42,444 bases of DNA from NCBI GenBank assembly GCA_964419255.1, contig CAYQOU010000036.1:1-42444 (forward strand), written 5' to 3'. This DNA comes from CAZPHU01 sp964419255. GTDB taxonomy: Bacteria; Fibrobacterota; Chitinivibrionia; Chitinivibrionales; CAYFVL01. The notes under the pieces are model-generated. The model made no database searches and was not told the DNA's origin. It was given only the letters and a program-made list of their open reading frames with translations. Below, piece by piece: positions 32,423 through 41,553 of this stretch (position 1 is the stretch's first letter; each line of letters starts with the position of its first letter). The position numbers were made by a program, and so were the translations under genes.

Positions 32423-33793
32423 ATGCCAAAAAAATCGAAGACTGCGTATGTGTGCACCGAGTGTGGCCAGGACTATCCGAAATGGCAGGGACGCTGTAAT
32501 GTATGTGAGCAGTGGCATACCATTTCCGAATTCAAGACAGGAGCGAATAAACAGTCCCGCCCCAAACCGGCTCTGGCAGGTAAAAAGGTGAATTGCCGCA
32601 CTCTTTCCGAATGTTCTCCCAGGGAAATTACCCGTACGATAACCGGGATGGCAGAGTTTGACCGTGTATTGGGAGGAGGTCTTGTGCCCGGCGCAACCAT
32701 TCTCCTGGGAGGAAGCCCGGGGATAGGAAAATCCACCCTGTTGCTTCAATTACTGGCCACCATGGCAGGGCAGGGAAAGACGGTACTTTATGTATCGGGT
32801 GAAGAGTCCCAGGAGCAGATATCCTTGCGCGCGCATCGCCTTGGCTTACACGCGGCACCAATGCATCTTCTGACTGAAACATCCGTGGAATCCATTATAC
32901 ATTATCTTGAGATCAATGGCTCCGATACCATAGTCATTGATTCGGTGCAGACCATATTCTCGGAGGATCTTGAAAGCGCCCCCGGATCGGTTTCGCAGGT
33001 GCGAGAATGTGCTGCACAGCTTTTAAGATATGCAAAGGGAAACGACACCACGACTTTTCTGGTTGGCCATGTTACCAAAGAGGGTGCTATCGCTGGACCT
33101 CGCGTGCTTGAGCATATGGTAGATACGGTCCTTTACTTCGAAGGTGATGGTAACTACCAGTATCGGATAATAAGAGCTGTTAAAAATCGCTTCGGGCCGT
33201 CAAATGAGATTGCCATGCTTTCCATGAGCAACACCGGACTCTCTCCCGTCCGAAATCCTTCCGAACTGTTTATCATGAATAGAAATGAGCCTCAGGCCGG
33301 AACCTCTTTTGTTCCTGTGCTGGAGGGTACTCGCCCTCTTATTGTTGAACTTCAAGCGCTGGTGAACCAGACACATTTCGGCATACCTCAACGCGTTGCC
33401 TCCGGCATAAATCCGAAAAAATTGTCTCTATTGCTTGCAGTTTTGGAGCGCTGGGGTGGGATTGCACTCGGGGATTATGATATTTTTTTCAATATCACCG
33501 GCGGATTGAAAATTGCCGAACCGGCCACCGATCTCGGTATTGCGGCTGCAGTGATCAGCTCCTTTCGTAATCAGCCGATCCGCAATGAAGTAGCCCTGGT
33601 TGGTGAGCTGGGGCTGGGGGGAGAGGTCAGGCCGGTACACAATACGGCTGTGCGCCTTAAAGAACTGGCGGCAATGGGTTTTACTGAATGTATAACTGCA
33701 CCAGTTCCCGTAGTGAATAAAAGAGCGGAAAACCCGGGAATAAAAATACTGCCCTGCAAACACATCAGAGAGGTACAAGAGCTGCTTTTTTAG
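32423..33793 (+). CDS. radA: DNA repair protein RadA (Sms)
   Basis: RadA is a RecA-like ATPase that drives branch migration in recombination. The N-terminal zinc finger has C11, C14, C25 and C28. Walker A GSPGIGKST is at 97-105 and the RadA-specific KNRFG at 254-258. A Lon-type C-terminal domain follows from about 290 and shows no catalytic pair. The total of 456 residues is normal. A weak Shine-Dalgarno (GAAAG) precedes the ATG. It ends 51 bases before the convergent DsbA-like gene. Confidence 0.97.
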   Translation: MPKKSKTAYVCTECGQDYPKWQGRCNVCEQWHTISEFKTGANKQSRPKPALAGKKVNCRTLSECSPREITRTITGMAEFDRVLGGGLVPGATILLGGSPGIGKSTLLLQLLATMAGQGKTVLYVSGEESQEQISLRAHRLGLHAAPMHLLTETSVESIIHYLEINGSDTIVIDSVQTIFSEDLESAPGSVSQVRECAAQLLRYAKGNDTTTFLVGHVTKEGAIAGPRVLEHMVDTVLYFEGDGNYQYRIIRAVKNRFGPSNEIAMLSMSNTGLSPVRNPSELFIMNRNEPQAGTSFVPVLEGTRPLIVELQALVNQTHFGIPQRVASGINPKKLSLLLAVLERWGGIALGDYDIFFNITGGLKIAEPATDLGIAAAVISSFRNQPIRNEVALVGELGLGGEVRPVHNTAVRLKELAAMGFTECITAPVPVVNKRAENPGIKILPCKHIREVQELLF

Positions 33794-33844
33794 ATAAAAC
33801 GAACGCCGTTGCCGGTCGTCTGAAATCGCTGGGTCGATTAAACT

Positions 33845-34513
33845 CTAGCGCAGTGAAATTGAAAAGTCGCATTCACGGTTAATTGTCGTACCGATTTCCT
33901 CAATAGCTTGCGCACCCATGAATATTTTCCCATTTACGATTACAGCCGGCAAAGCAGTGATTCCATATCGGTGTGTTTCAGACAGGCAGAGATTCGCCCT
34001 CTTTTTCATTTTCTTCATACCCATTTCTTTAAAAAAACCATTTGCCTCACATACACTCTTTTGAGCATATGATTCAATGGATTCTCTTATTGAATAACGA
34101 TTGCTTTTTTTTGCAGGTGGCAAAGTCAGAAGCATCTCATGCATTTTGTCGAAAATCCCGCGCTCATGTGCAACATATGCTGCGTATATTTTTTCTCTGA
34201 GATACGGTTTTTTATATAAAGGACGTGGTTTACGTACATAGAAGATGGAATCGGCTGGATAAAGAGAGATAATAGAATCGAGCGAATGGAGCAGCGGTAA
34301 GGTGTAACGGCATTCGTAATCAAAATATGCAGTGACCACTACAGGAGCATCTGACTCACCCCTGACAGGAAAATCAGCATATGCAGGACAAATATTTTCC
34401 GGTGTATATATGATATACTCTGTGTGGGCACCAAGAATCCGTCCGCACCAGAATGCAGCTATAAATGTGATGGCGCCTGACAGCAGTACGATAACTTTCC
34501 TGAAAAGTCTCAT
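33845..34513 (-). CDS. DsbA-like thioredoxin-fold protein with a single active-site cysteine
   Basis: This 222-residue envelope protein has an N-terminal signal anchor (about 6-26). The thioredoxin-4/DsbA-type domain contains the strand VVVTAYFDYEC at C68 and a helical insert, then ALPAVIVNGKIFMGAQ with the cis-proline loop. The usual C-x-x-C is C68-R-Y-T71, so the resolving cysteine is lost. It may act as a monothiol isomerase or reductase-like protein, or simply bind its target. Further Cys occur at positions that do not restore the motif. It is the last gene of a minus-strand unit, starting 6 bases after the Cys-rich lipoprotein gene. Its function is inferred from the fold. Confidence 0.75.
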   Translation of the reverse strand: MRLFRKVIVLLSGAITFIAAFWCGRILGAHTEYIIYTPENICPAYADFPVRGESDAPVVVTAYFDYECRYTLPLLHSLDSIISLYPADSIFYVRKPRPLYKKPYLREKIYAAYVAHERGIFDKMHEMLLTLPPAKKSNRYSIRESIESYAQKSVCEANGFFKEMGMKKMKKRANLCLSETHRYGITALPAVIVNGKIFMGAQAIEEIGTTINRECDFSISLR

Positions 34514-34519
34514 TTCCCG

Positions 34520-34735
34520 CTACTGAACACACCGGTGATAACAGGAGTGTTCCGTCAGAGAATCACTACTCGCGCTAATCTCGCTGAGGGCATCGCAGTC
34601 CTCGCGTTTCATATAAACCGGATCTTCACATACCTGCTGATCGTTAATCTCGCAGCATCCCTGACATTCACACGAACAGCCCGTAAACGAAAAAAGAAAC
34701 CAAAAATTGATACCTAAAAATAAGATCCATCTCAT
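34520..34735 (-). CDS. Small cysteine-rich lipoprotein between two DsbA-like genes
   Basis: This 71-residue protein has a hydrophobic signal (about 3-18) and a lipobox-like FTG-C20. After processing it would be a 52-residue lipoprotein with nine cysteines: C20 (lipidated), C22, C24, C27, C28, C36, C47, C65 and C69. The first five lie within nine residues. The start overlaps the stop of the upstream CKHC protein by 4 bases, and the next gene starts 6 bases later. I recognise no family. The context suggests a substrate, scaffold or metal- or thiol-carrying partner of the two DsbA-like proteins. With no aromatic cluster and a very acidic mature region, it does not look like a c-type cytochrome. 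Confidence 0.6.
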   Translation of the reverse strand: MRWILFLGINFWFLFSFTGCSCECQGCCEINDQQVCEDPVYMKREDCDALSEISASSDSLTEHSCYHRCVQ

Positions 34736-35427
34736 CCGTTGGTTGCCTCTCTGGAAAGTAGTGTCCGAACAGCCTTTTCATATCCCCGGTAACATAATGC
34801 CCCTTTCACCGCAAAGCCATTGATGATTACTACCGGAGTGGATGTGATTGAGGCCTTTTTCACTTCTCTATGTATTGTGCCCAGCAGGGTTTTGGTGGTT
34901 TGATTGTAAAGATCATGTTCAAAGGAATCCAGGTGTAGCCCCAAGCTGTCTGCGATGCGAAAAACCGTGCTTAGCGCGAGCCCCTCGAGGTCGATCTCTT
35001 GCCCATTATGTACAGACTGCTGATGGAAAAGAGCATTTTTCATGGCCATGCCTTTTCCCTGATTGCCGGCAGCTATAAAAGCTCGGGCATACACACCGGA
35101 AGGACCGGAGAGCATACCGTATGGTAGAAAAACGTGTGATACCGAATCGAAGGTATCCTGAAGCCTTTGCAGAGGCTTTTGAACATCTCGGCAATGTTTA
35201 CAGGTAAAGCTTGAAATTTCAACGATTTTGACTGCTGCTGGGCCATGTTCAGGATTCATTGTCTTTACCATCTCTTCTACGCGCGAGATGGGATGAAGGA
35301 CTGCCGAGACGGTCTTTTTTTGTGGAAACAAAAGTGCCCCCGAAACGGTTGATATAACGATTGATATAATACCTGCAATCACTATGACTACGGGGGAGGT
35401 TTTGCTTTTTAAGTAGTGTTGGCACAT
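34732..35427 (-). CDS. DsbA-like thiol oxidoreductase (CKHC)
   Basis: This 231-residue protein has an N-terminal membrane anchor (about 13-34) and a periplasmic thioredoxin-4-type domain. The active site C76-K-H-C79 sits after ISSFT, and the cis-proline loop is STPVVIINGFAVKGA. C-x-H-C is the pattern of oxidising DsbA proteins, whose histidine lowers the pKa of the first cysteine. An unusual, longer N-terminal linker (residues 35-65) keeps the domain away from the membrane. It starts 17 bases after the stop of the GGDEF gene and overlaps the next, Cys-rich gene by 4 bases. A role in making disulfides in the neighbouring lipoprotein is inference. Confidence 0.83.
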   Translation of the reverse strand: MCQHYLKSKTSPVVIVIAGIISIVISTVSGALLFPQKKTVSAVLHPISRVEEMVKTMNPEHGPAAVKIVEISSFTCKHCRDVQKPLQRLQDTFDSVSHVFLPYGMLSGPSGVYARAFIAAGNQGKGMAMKNALFHQQSVHNGQEIDLEGLALSTVFRIADSLGLHLDSFEHDLYNQTTKTLLGTIHREVKKASITSTPVVIINGFAVKGALCYRGYEKAVRTLLSREATNG

Positions 35428-35444
35428 GGCAGAAACTCAGCACC

Positions 35445-37238
35445 TCAGTTTTTTCGCTCTTTTTTACATGCTTTTGAATCGTAGTACAATTCGACACGAT
35501 CACGGCCGTTTTCTTTGGCACAATAGAGCGCCTTATCGGCTCTCTGAATCAGAGCCTCCTGATTTTTTGCGTGAATGCCATATACCGCGATACCAAAACT
35601 CATCGTAATGGAAATTTCCTGGCCCTGGGGAGTCTGAAAAGCCATGCCGCCGATAAGAGTTCGAATGCGATTTACCGTTTCTAGCGCAGTTGCCTGGTCT
35701 GTTTTTTCGAGTACCAGGGCAAATTCTTCCCCGCCATAACGTGCGGCGACATCGATGTTTTCCCTGATGGAATTTTGGAGCTTGGCCGAGACAGCCTTAA
35801 GCACCGTATCACCAAACCTGTGCCCCCATGTGTCGTTTACTTTCTTAAAATGATCGATATCACATATCACCAGCGATAACGGCTCTTTATATCTAATGTT
35901 ACGGGTAATTGCCTCCTTGAGAAGCTGCTGGAATCGGCGGTGATTGTTAAGACCGGTCAGTCCATCATGAGTGGCAAGATTTTCCGTCTGTTCAAGAATC
36001 TGCACACGTTCGATCGCCAGGCCGGCAGACGTGACAAGCCGTGAAAGAAGAGCATGGCTGCGTTGAGGAAACGCATCCTTTCGAAGCGATTCCAGTAGAA
36101 TCAATCCCTTGCAATCCTCCACACCGATGGGCAGGGCCAGAAAACAGGCCAGCTCATCGCGCCTGGGCTCATCTTCCCGATATCGCACTTCATAACGGTC
36201 GGGGCTGTAATTACGGGTAATGCTCATGTTCTTGCTGTATATCAGTGAGATGAGCGTTTTGTCTTCCAGGGAGGAGTGCATATTCTGAAACTGCTGCTGG
36301 TCAAGTCCCCATGCACGATGGATGGTTATCGTGGAGGTTTCATAATCAGCCAGACTGATAGTCATGCGGTCGCAGGAAAAAGCAAAGGGGATTATCTCTG
36401 CCACCTTGTCCAGTATTGAGTCAAGGTCTTTTTTCTGAAAGAAAAACTTCTCCGTCGAGGACATGGCAGTCAGTCGGGCATGCTCCAGTTTGTGCTGGTT
36501 ATACAGATAGGCGTAGTAAACAGCCTGTCCGCACACATCCGCCATCCTGGACAAATAAGCATGGTTCTCGTCGGTAAAATGTTTTTTTTCGGTACTGTCA
36601 ACCAGAATGGTACCGCGTTTAACTCCACCGACAACGATAGGTGTAGCCATAAGACTTCGGATTCCAGCATCCTTTTTGTAATAGTAAAGAGTCATGCTGT
36701 CGGTAACAATTTCCTGCAGATTAAGCTTCTTCAGCCCGTCTTTCAGAAAACTCCCGATAAGACCCACACCGGGGTAAATGACCGCAGTCTCATCAATGTG
36801 CTCGCTCTTCGAAAAGTAGCGGCGCAGTTTGTAGCCGTTATCGTGAGTCGGGAAAAGAATCCCGATAGTATGGGCATCGATAGACCACCGAATCAGCGAG
36901 ATGCAACTGTCCAGAATTCCGTCAACGATCTCCTCGATATGCGCGAGCTGCTGTTTACGAAAGTCGGCTCCCAGCACTGCGATATCCACGTCCGCCATCT
37001 CATCGACTGTATCGTTTGCCGCCTGGGTGAGGAGGGGTGCCTGGGGGACCACATTGGAAGGCGGTATCACGGTATGCTGCTGCATGCGGCGGGGCCATCC
37101 AACCAACACGAGCAGCAGCGAAATACCAATGGAGGAAGAAACACCGATGCGCCACAATGGTTCGCCGATTATACAAAAAACCAATCCGACTGCTAAAAAA
37201 AAGACAGCCAGAAAACGCAAAACGCGTGTTCGATTCAT
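35445..37238 (-). CDS. Diguanylate cyclase with two membrane helices and GAF domains
   Basis: This 597-residue protein has membrane helices at about 8-27 and 33-48, two GAF-like domains (about 95-240 and 250-420), then a GGDEF domain. The signature is GGEEF at 502-506 with upstream LVICDIDHFKKVNDTWGHRFGD and downstream ITMSFGIAVY, so cyclase activity is likely. The autoinhibitory RxxD site is not conserved: ENID occupies the expected place. The GAF domains likely sense a small ligand or redox state. It follows the response regulator by 4 bases on the same strand, suggesting that both act in one signalling route, with thiol genes downstream. Confidence 0.9.
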   Translation of the reverse strand: MNRTRVLRFLAVFFLAVGLVFCIIGEPLWRIGVSSSIGISLLLVLVGWPRRMQQHTVIPPSNVVPQAPLLTQAANDTVDEMADVDIAVLGADFRKQQLAHIEEIVDGILDSCISLIRWSIDAHTIGILFPTHDNGYKLRRYFSKSEHIDETAVIYPGVGLIGSFLKDGLKKLNLQEIVTDSMTLYYYKKDAGIRSLMATPIVVGGVKRGTILVDSTEKKHFTDENHAYLSRMADVCGQAVYYAYLYNQHKLEHARLTAMSSTEKFFFQKKDLDSILDKVAEIIPFAFSCDRMTISLADYETSTITIHRAWGLDQQQFQNMHSSLEDKTLISLIYSKNMSITRNYSPDRYEVRYREDEPRRDELACFLALPIGVEDCKGLILLESLRKDAFPQRSHALLSRLVTSAGLAIERVQILEQTENLATHDGLTGLNNHRRFQQLLKEAITRNIRYKEPLSLVICDIDHFKKVNDTWGHRFGDTVLKAVSAKLQNSIRENIDVAARYGGEEFALVLEKTDQATALETVNRIRTLIGGMAFQTPQGQEISITMSFGIAVYGIHAKNQEALIQRADKALYCAKENGRDRVELYYDSKACKKERKN

Positions 37239-37242
37239 TGAT

Positions 37243-37620
37243 TTACTCCGTCACTTCGTGGCTTTCGAAAATCTTATGAACCGAGCTGATTATTGGATCA
37301 CGTTCCAGTGGTTTTGTCACCACATCATTAAAGCCGATATTTTCGAGGCTCTTGGTATTGGCTTTTTTGACAAAAGAGGTTAACGCTATAACCGGGATCC
37401 TGGCAGTTCTCTCATCTCGCCTCAGATGATTGAAAAACTGAATACCATCCATCACCGGCATCATAATGTCGGTGATAATCAGATCGGGAAGTTGCTCCCT
37501 TGCTATGTTAAGACCTTCAAAGCCGTTTAACGCGGTATAAATATCGAAATCTTTATACAGATAAACTTCCAACAAATCCAATGTATCATGGTTATCATCA
37601 ACCAGCAAGATCTTTTTCAT
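37243..37620 (-). CDS. Single-domain response regulator
   Basis: This 125-residue CheY-like receiver has the acidic pair D8-D9, phosphoacceptor D51 (ITDIMMP), T81 and K103 (TKP), so it can take a phosphate. There is no output domain. It lies between lptFG (6 bases upstream) and the GGDEF gene (4 bases downstream). Such stand-alone receivers act by binding another protein, for example the adjacent diguanylate cyclase. No cognate histidine kinase is in the window. Confidence 0.95.
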   Translation of the reverse strand: MKKILLVDDNHDTLDLLEVYLYKDFDIYTALNGFEGLNIAREQLPDLIITDIMMPVMDGIQFFNHLRRDERTARIPVIALTSFVKKANTKSLENIGFNDVVTKPLERDPIISSVHKIFESHEVTE

Positions 37621-37626
37621 CCGCGC

Positions 37627-40251
37627 CTACCGTGAAGCTTTTCTATATAATATAATGCCGAGCAGAAAAAATAAAACATTACCGCCCCAGGCCGCTATCA
37701 ATGGGGACATCCGTCCGTTCTGCCCCATTGCCAGGCTGAAATTGGAAATCGCCCAGTAGAAAAATGTAAGAAACAAACCGAAGCCAAACAACACCCCTCC
37801 CCCCTTGCGACCGGCACGGGCGGTGATGGAAATCCCGAGAAGGATGACTATAAAATTCATGAAAGGCAGTGCAATTTTGAAGTACAGGTCCGCCTGATAA
37901 GTGTGAACTTTTTCTCCCCTTCGCTCTGCCTTTGCAATGGCGTCCGAAAGCTCCCAGTAACTCATCTCATCCACATGCTTGATACGAGCTACCATCTCCT
38001 TTGGCTCAGCGGTAAGGGTTGTGTCATAAAGGGTGTCAAAAGTGGCCATCGATGTGCCGCTGCTATCAAACCGTCGCATGTGGCCGTCTATGAAAAACCA
38101 CTTTCCCTCCCGATACACAAACTGCTCGGCTTGTATACGCTCTACTATCTGATGGTCTTCGAACTGCTCGCGAAATACATTCTTGGATCGCTGCGGATGA
38201 GTCCCAAACTCCTGAAAACAGTATACCTGATTGTCGTTTCCGAAATAGTAGAAATTGCGATGAAATACTCCCTTTCTCTGCTCTACGCTCATTTTACCGT
38301 GCTTCATTTCCTGTCTCAAATCAATTCGTCTGGCATTTGCCTCCGGAAGAGTTTTCTCTCCTATCCAAAAGGTTACACCCGACAGAATCAATCCCAGAAA
38401 CAACAACGGGAGGGTCAGCTTGCGAACACTTATTCCGCTTGCCTTTATGGCAGTTAATTCAGAATACTTGGTCATTCGCCCCATGGCAAACATCGAGGCC
38501 AGAAGCATCCCTATCGGAGCGATCAGGAGAATGTACCAGTGAAGATAGTACCAGTAGTATAGTGCAATCTGTCCAAAAAAAGCATTCTCGAAATATCGCA
38601 GGTTACCGATATAGTCCACTACGACAAATATGACAATCAGTCCGGCAAATACTCCTATCGAGTAACCGAGAAACAGCCGTATCAAATAGGCTGGAAGAAT
38701 GCCGACTATTTTAACCATTATAACATTGGGCAGCCGCAAAAGCATCTTCACCGCCTTGCTCACCACTTTGCAGACCCTGTTTTTTCCCATTCTGCCACTG
38801 CCTTTGCGCCATAATCCGATTAGAGGCTGAAAAGAGATGAAGGTGGTTTCCTTGACCATTCGGATAATCAGGAAAACACCGACAATGGTAAGCAGGACGT
38901 TTGCAGACCACATCGCAACAGCGGGCGATACTAAAAGCCGGTCAGCCATGTTCTCCCCGCCGATAAGAAACGCCCAGAAAATTATGAAAAAGAAGATGCT
39001 GTAGGTTACCCCGGTTCCCATCCCCCCCCTCTTGGCCATGATCCCCAGGGGTGCACCGATCAGAATAAAAACGATTGCAGATATGGGAATAGAATACTTT
39101 TTGTGGGCTTCCACAAGATATTGTGCTATTTTTTTGTCCTGTACTTCTACATTTCTCACCGTCCGTTCCAACTCACGCATTTTAGTACGACTGTTTCTCA
39201 AAGCAACAATTGCCGCTTTGTCCAGTTTTCTTTGCCAGTCACGAAACGTTCGGGGCGATATCTCTGAATCAGATAATGCACCAGCGGCAGAGTCGGAAGA
39301 ATCTGCGGAGTCGCCGGCAGAAACCAGCTCGGATGAATCCGGGGATTGGACCTCAACAGAATCAGCAAGAGAGTCCAGACGGTTGATCTCAACTATTAGA
39401 TCCTGTATCTGCTGCTGGTATTTCTGGAGGTGTGATTCCTTGGATTTGCGATACTCGGCAACGTCCGCTAAAAGCATCTGTGCGCTTTTCTCGCGATCGC
39501 CCCGGTACTTGTTGTCACTGCGGCGCAACTCACTATCGACATTTTCAATGTAAACAACCTGCTGTTCAAACTCTCCTACAAAGTATTCCAGCTTGTTTTC
39601 TCTGCTCAAGCTGTGTGTTTCGCCATTAAAAAGCTCTAAACGGATATACTTGCCATCCGCGGTCACATTTATGTTTCCCGATTCGGCAACGGTTGTCGAC
39701 GGATCCTGATCCGGAGCATCCGTAAAGATCCGGATACCTTCCAAGGCACCCGTTTTATTATCCACATCTTCAACTATGAGCGCGTAGTTTTTAAAATCTT
39801 TTATGAGGACATTGGGCTCTATCAGAGCACCCGGTTTTTTTCTACCGATATCCGCCATCAATGTTGCAGCTTTATGATTGGCATCCGGATAAATCAGATT
39901 ATTAAAGAAGATCAGCATCGTGGCGATCAGAACAGCCGCCAGAAATACCGGCGTGATCATGTAGTAGAGATTTCTACCCGAGGCTTTCACTGCGGTTATT
40001 TCACTATCGGCAGACATCTGCCCAAAGGCCATCAGCGTGGAAACAAGAACAGCCATGGGAACCGCAAGCGCCAGCATCCAGGATATGTTCAGCAGCAGAA
40101 TCTCCCCCACAATCACCAGAGGGATACCCTTTGCTAAAATTTTTTCCAACATATCCACCACCAGCTGCATCATAAACAGGAAGATGATTACAGCCAGAGA
40201 ATAAAGAAACGGCAGCGCATGCTTGCGCAGAATATATCTATATAGAATCAT
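37627..40251 (-). CDS. Fused LptF-LptG lipopolysaccharide export permease
   Basis: This 874-residue inner-membrane protein consists of two LptF/LptG-type halves. Each half begins with RYI/YLIR-like helices and has its conserved AFGQMSADSEITAVKASG or MFAMGRMTKYSELTAIKASG loop, which couples to LptB. The first half covers about 1-465 and the second about 515-874, each with about six helices and one periplasmic beta-jellyroll. The first jellyroll contains a coiled-coil/Ser-Asp-rich insert at about 265-370. LptF and LptG normally are separate proteins of about 350 residues each, so this is a natural fusion that would move LPS or lipid to the periplasmic bridge. It opens the six-gene minus-strand unit. 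Confidence 0.93.
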   Translation of the reverse strand: MILYRYILRKHALPFLYSLAVIIFLFMMQLVVDMLEKILAKGIPLVIVGEILLLNISWMLALAVPMAVLVSTLMAFGQMSADSEITAVKASGRNLYYMITPVFLAAVLIATMLIFFNNLIYPDANHKAATLMADIGRKKPGALIEPNVLIKDFKNYALIVEDVDNKTGALEGIRIFTDAPDQDPSTTVAESGNINVTADGKYIRLELFNGETHSLSRENKLEYFVGEFEQQVVYIENVDSELRRSDNKYRGDREKSAQMLLADVAEYRKSKESHLQKYQQQIQDLIVEINRLDSLADSVEVQSPDSSELVSAGDSADSSDSAAGALSDSEISPRTFRDWQRKLDKAAIVALRNSRTKMRELERTVRNVEVQDKKIAQYLVEAHKKYSIPISAIVFILIGAPLGIMAKRGGMGTGVTYSIFFFIIFWAFLIGGENMADRLLVSPAVAMWSANVLLTIVGVFLIIRMVKETTFISFQPLIGLWRKGSGRMGKNRVCKVVSKAVKMLLRLPNVIMVKIVGILPAYLIRLFLGYSIGVFAGLIVIFVVVDYIGNLRYFENAFFGQIALYYWYYLHWYILLIAPIGMLLASMFAMGRMTKYSELTAIKASGISVRKLTLPLLFLGLILSGVTFWIGEKTLPEANARRIDLRQEMKHGKMSVEQRKGVFHRNFYYFGNDNQVYCFQEFGTHPQRSKNVFREQFEDHQIVERIQAEQFVYREGKWFFIDGHMRRFDSSGTSMATFDTLYDTTLTAEPKEMVARIKHVDEMSYWELSDAIAKAERRGEKVHTYQADLYFKIALPFMNFIVILLGISITARAGRKGGGVLFGFGLFLTFFYWAISNFSLAMGQNGRMSPLIAAWGGNVLFFLLGIILYRKASR

Positions 40252-40556
40252 TTAAGACCAGACAGTAGTATAGGTGAATCTTTTCTCCCACTGAAACTAC
40301 GAATATATGCCTTCATTAGTGGCAACTGGCAGGTGTAGATATGATGCCCAGCGCGAAAGGAAAACCTGCTGAATAATATACGTCGTTAACAGAGTCTCTT
40401 CAAATAATCCCGCCTGGAAACTGCACATTTTGTTTTTGCACCGGTACCAACCTGTCGATAATATTGACCGTTTATGTCTGTGATGCTATAATTTAGAGTA
40501 AAATCAGGAATATTTAATATCGAAGTCAGGCAAAACATATAAAAGGCCTTCTATTT
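40252..40556. other. Divergent intergenic region between lptFG and cpoB-like gene
   Basis: No gene is present in these 305 bases. It should carry promoters for both directions. The plus-strand promoter at 40464-40492 is clear; I could not place the one for the lptFG unit. Confidence 0.4.
40464..40492 (+). promoter_or_regulatory. Sigma-70-type promoter of the cpoB-like gene
   Basis: TTGACC (40464-40469) and TATAAT (40487-40492) are separated by 17 bases, and TGC before the -10 gives an extended -10. Start of transcription is expected near 40499, leaving a 5' leader of about 58 bases before the ATG at 40557. Confidence 0.75.
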
Positions 40557-41348
40557 ATGGAAAAAAAATATTCAATCCCAGGCATTGGCATCTTTCTTTT
40601 TCTGGTTGGCTGTGCGCCATCACTGGATCAGATGGAAAACGAAACACTGCTTCCTGAAATCGATATAGTTCAGCTGAAAGAAAATTCGGATGAGGCGTTG
40701 AAGCTGTCACAGGAGACGAAGCTCGAATTCCAGACGATAAACAGTAGACTTACCGATATCGATAATCGTATCGTCGTTCTCAATGAAGAGGTCTCGAGCG
40801 TATCACTGGCCAAAATCGAAGAGATTGAAAACCGTCTTGCCTTACTGATCGAAGCCTACAAAGATCTTTATGAAACGGTATCGGCACTGGAGGTACTTCC
40901 TCAGGTTCGGGTGAACAAAAAGAAAACTCGCCCCGCTCCCACATTCTCCCCCACCAGTGCGGCCGGACTGCTTTCCTCCAATGAATATGACCTGTATCGA
41001 AAAGCACTGGATACGTTTGATCAACGCAATTACCAAAAGGCTCGTAAAATGTTCGCGGATGTTCTCAAGCAGTATCCGGAGGGAAAATACAGCGCCAACT
41101 CCCACTACTGGGTAGGTGAATGCTTCTATGCGATGGGCGACTACGCGAGTGCAATCGCCGCATTTAACAAAGTGCTGGAGTACGCCCGGGGAACAAAAAA
41201 AGATGATGCGCAGATGAAGCTGGGGATGTCTTACCTGCTTATGGGTAACAACAGCCAGGCCCAGAAGGAGTTTACCAATCTCGTAAATCGCTATCCCAAC
41301 AGCGAATATATACCACGGGCAAAAAGATATCTGACCAATATTCAATAA
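40557..41348 (+). CDS. CpoB/YbgF-like TPR lipoprotein
   Basis: This 263-residue envelope protein has a hydrophobic signal ending in LVGC with lipidation at C19. A long coiled coil (about 55-110, LSQETKLEFQTINSRLTDIDNRIV and on) is followed by a basic, proline-rich linker and a C-terminal TPR domain (about 140-260). The repeat signatures are YQKARKMFADVLKQYP and YASAIAAFNKVLEY. This architecture is that of CpoB/YbgF, which links the Tol-Pal system to cell-wall synthesis during division. E. coli CpoB is periplasmic rather than lipidated, so lipidation here is a difference. Tol-Pal genes are not in the window. It is preceded by a strong promoter. Confidence 0.85.
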   Translation: MEKKYSIPGIGIFLFLVGCAPSLDQMENETLLPEIDIVQLKENSDEALKLSQETKLEFQTINSRLTDIDNRIVVLNEEVSSVSLAKIEEIENRLALLIEAYKDLYETVSALEVLPQVRVNKKKTRPAPTFSPTSAAGLLSSNEYDLYRKALDTFDQRNYQKARKMFADVLKQYPEGKYSANSHYWVGECFYAMGDYASAIAAFNKVLEYARGTKKDDAQMKLGMSYLLMGNNSQAQKEFTNLVNRYPNSEYIPRAKRYLTNIQ

Positions 41349-41553
41349 GCCTTACCGTAATATTTCTTGATTTTTATTTCTTCATAAACGAGATTATTGG
41401 GGGCGGTATTGTGTTCTTTGTATTTTAAGGAATTCGATACTGTTTTTTCCCGGTATCTGAGCTGAACATAAAACGTTTGGTTTTAATACCAGTTTCAGGA
41501 ACCGATTATCCGCAGCCACCTTAATCAAAGTTAATCAAAAGGATATTATATCG

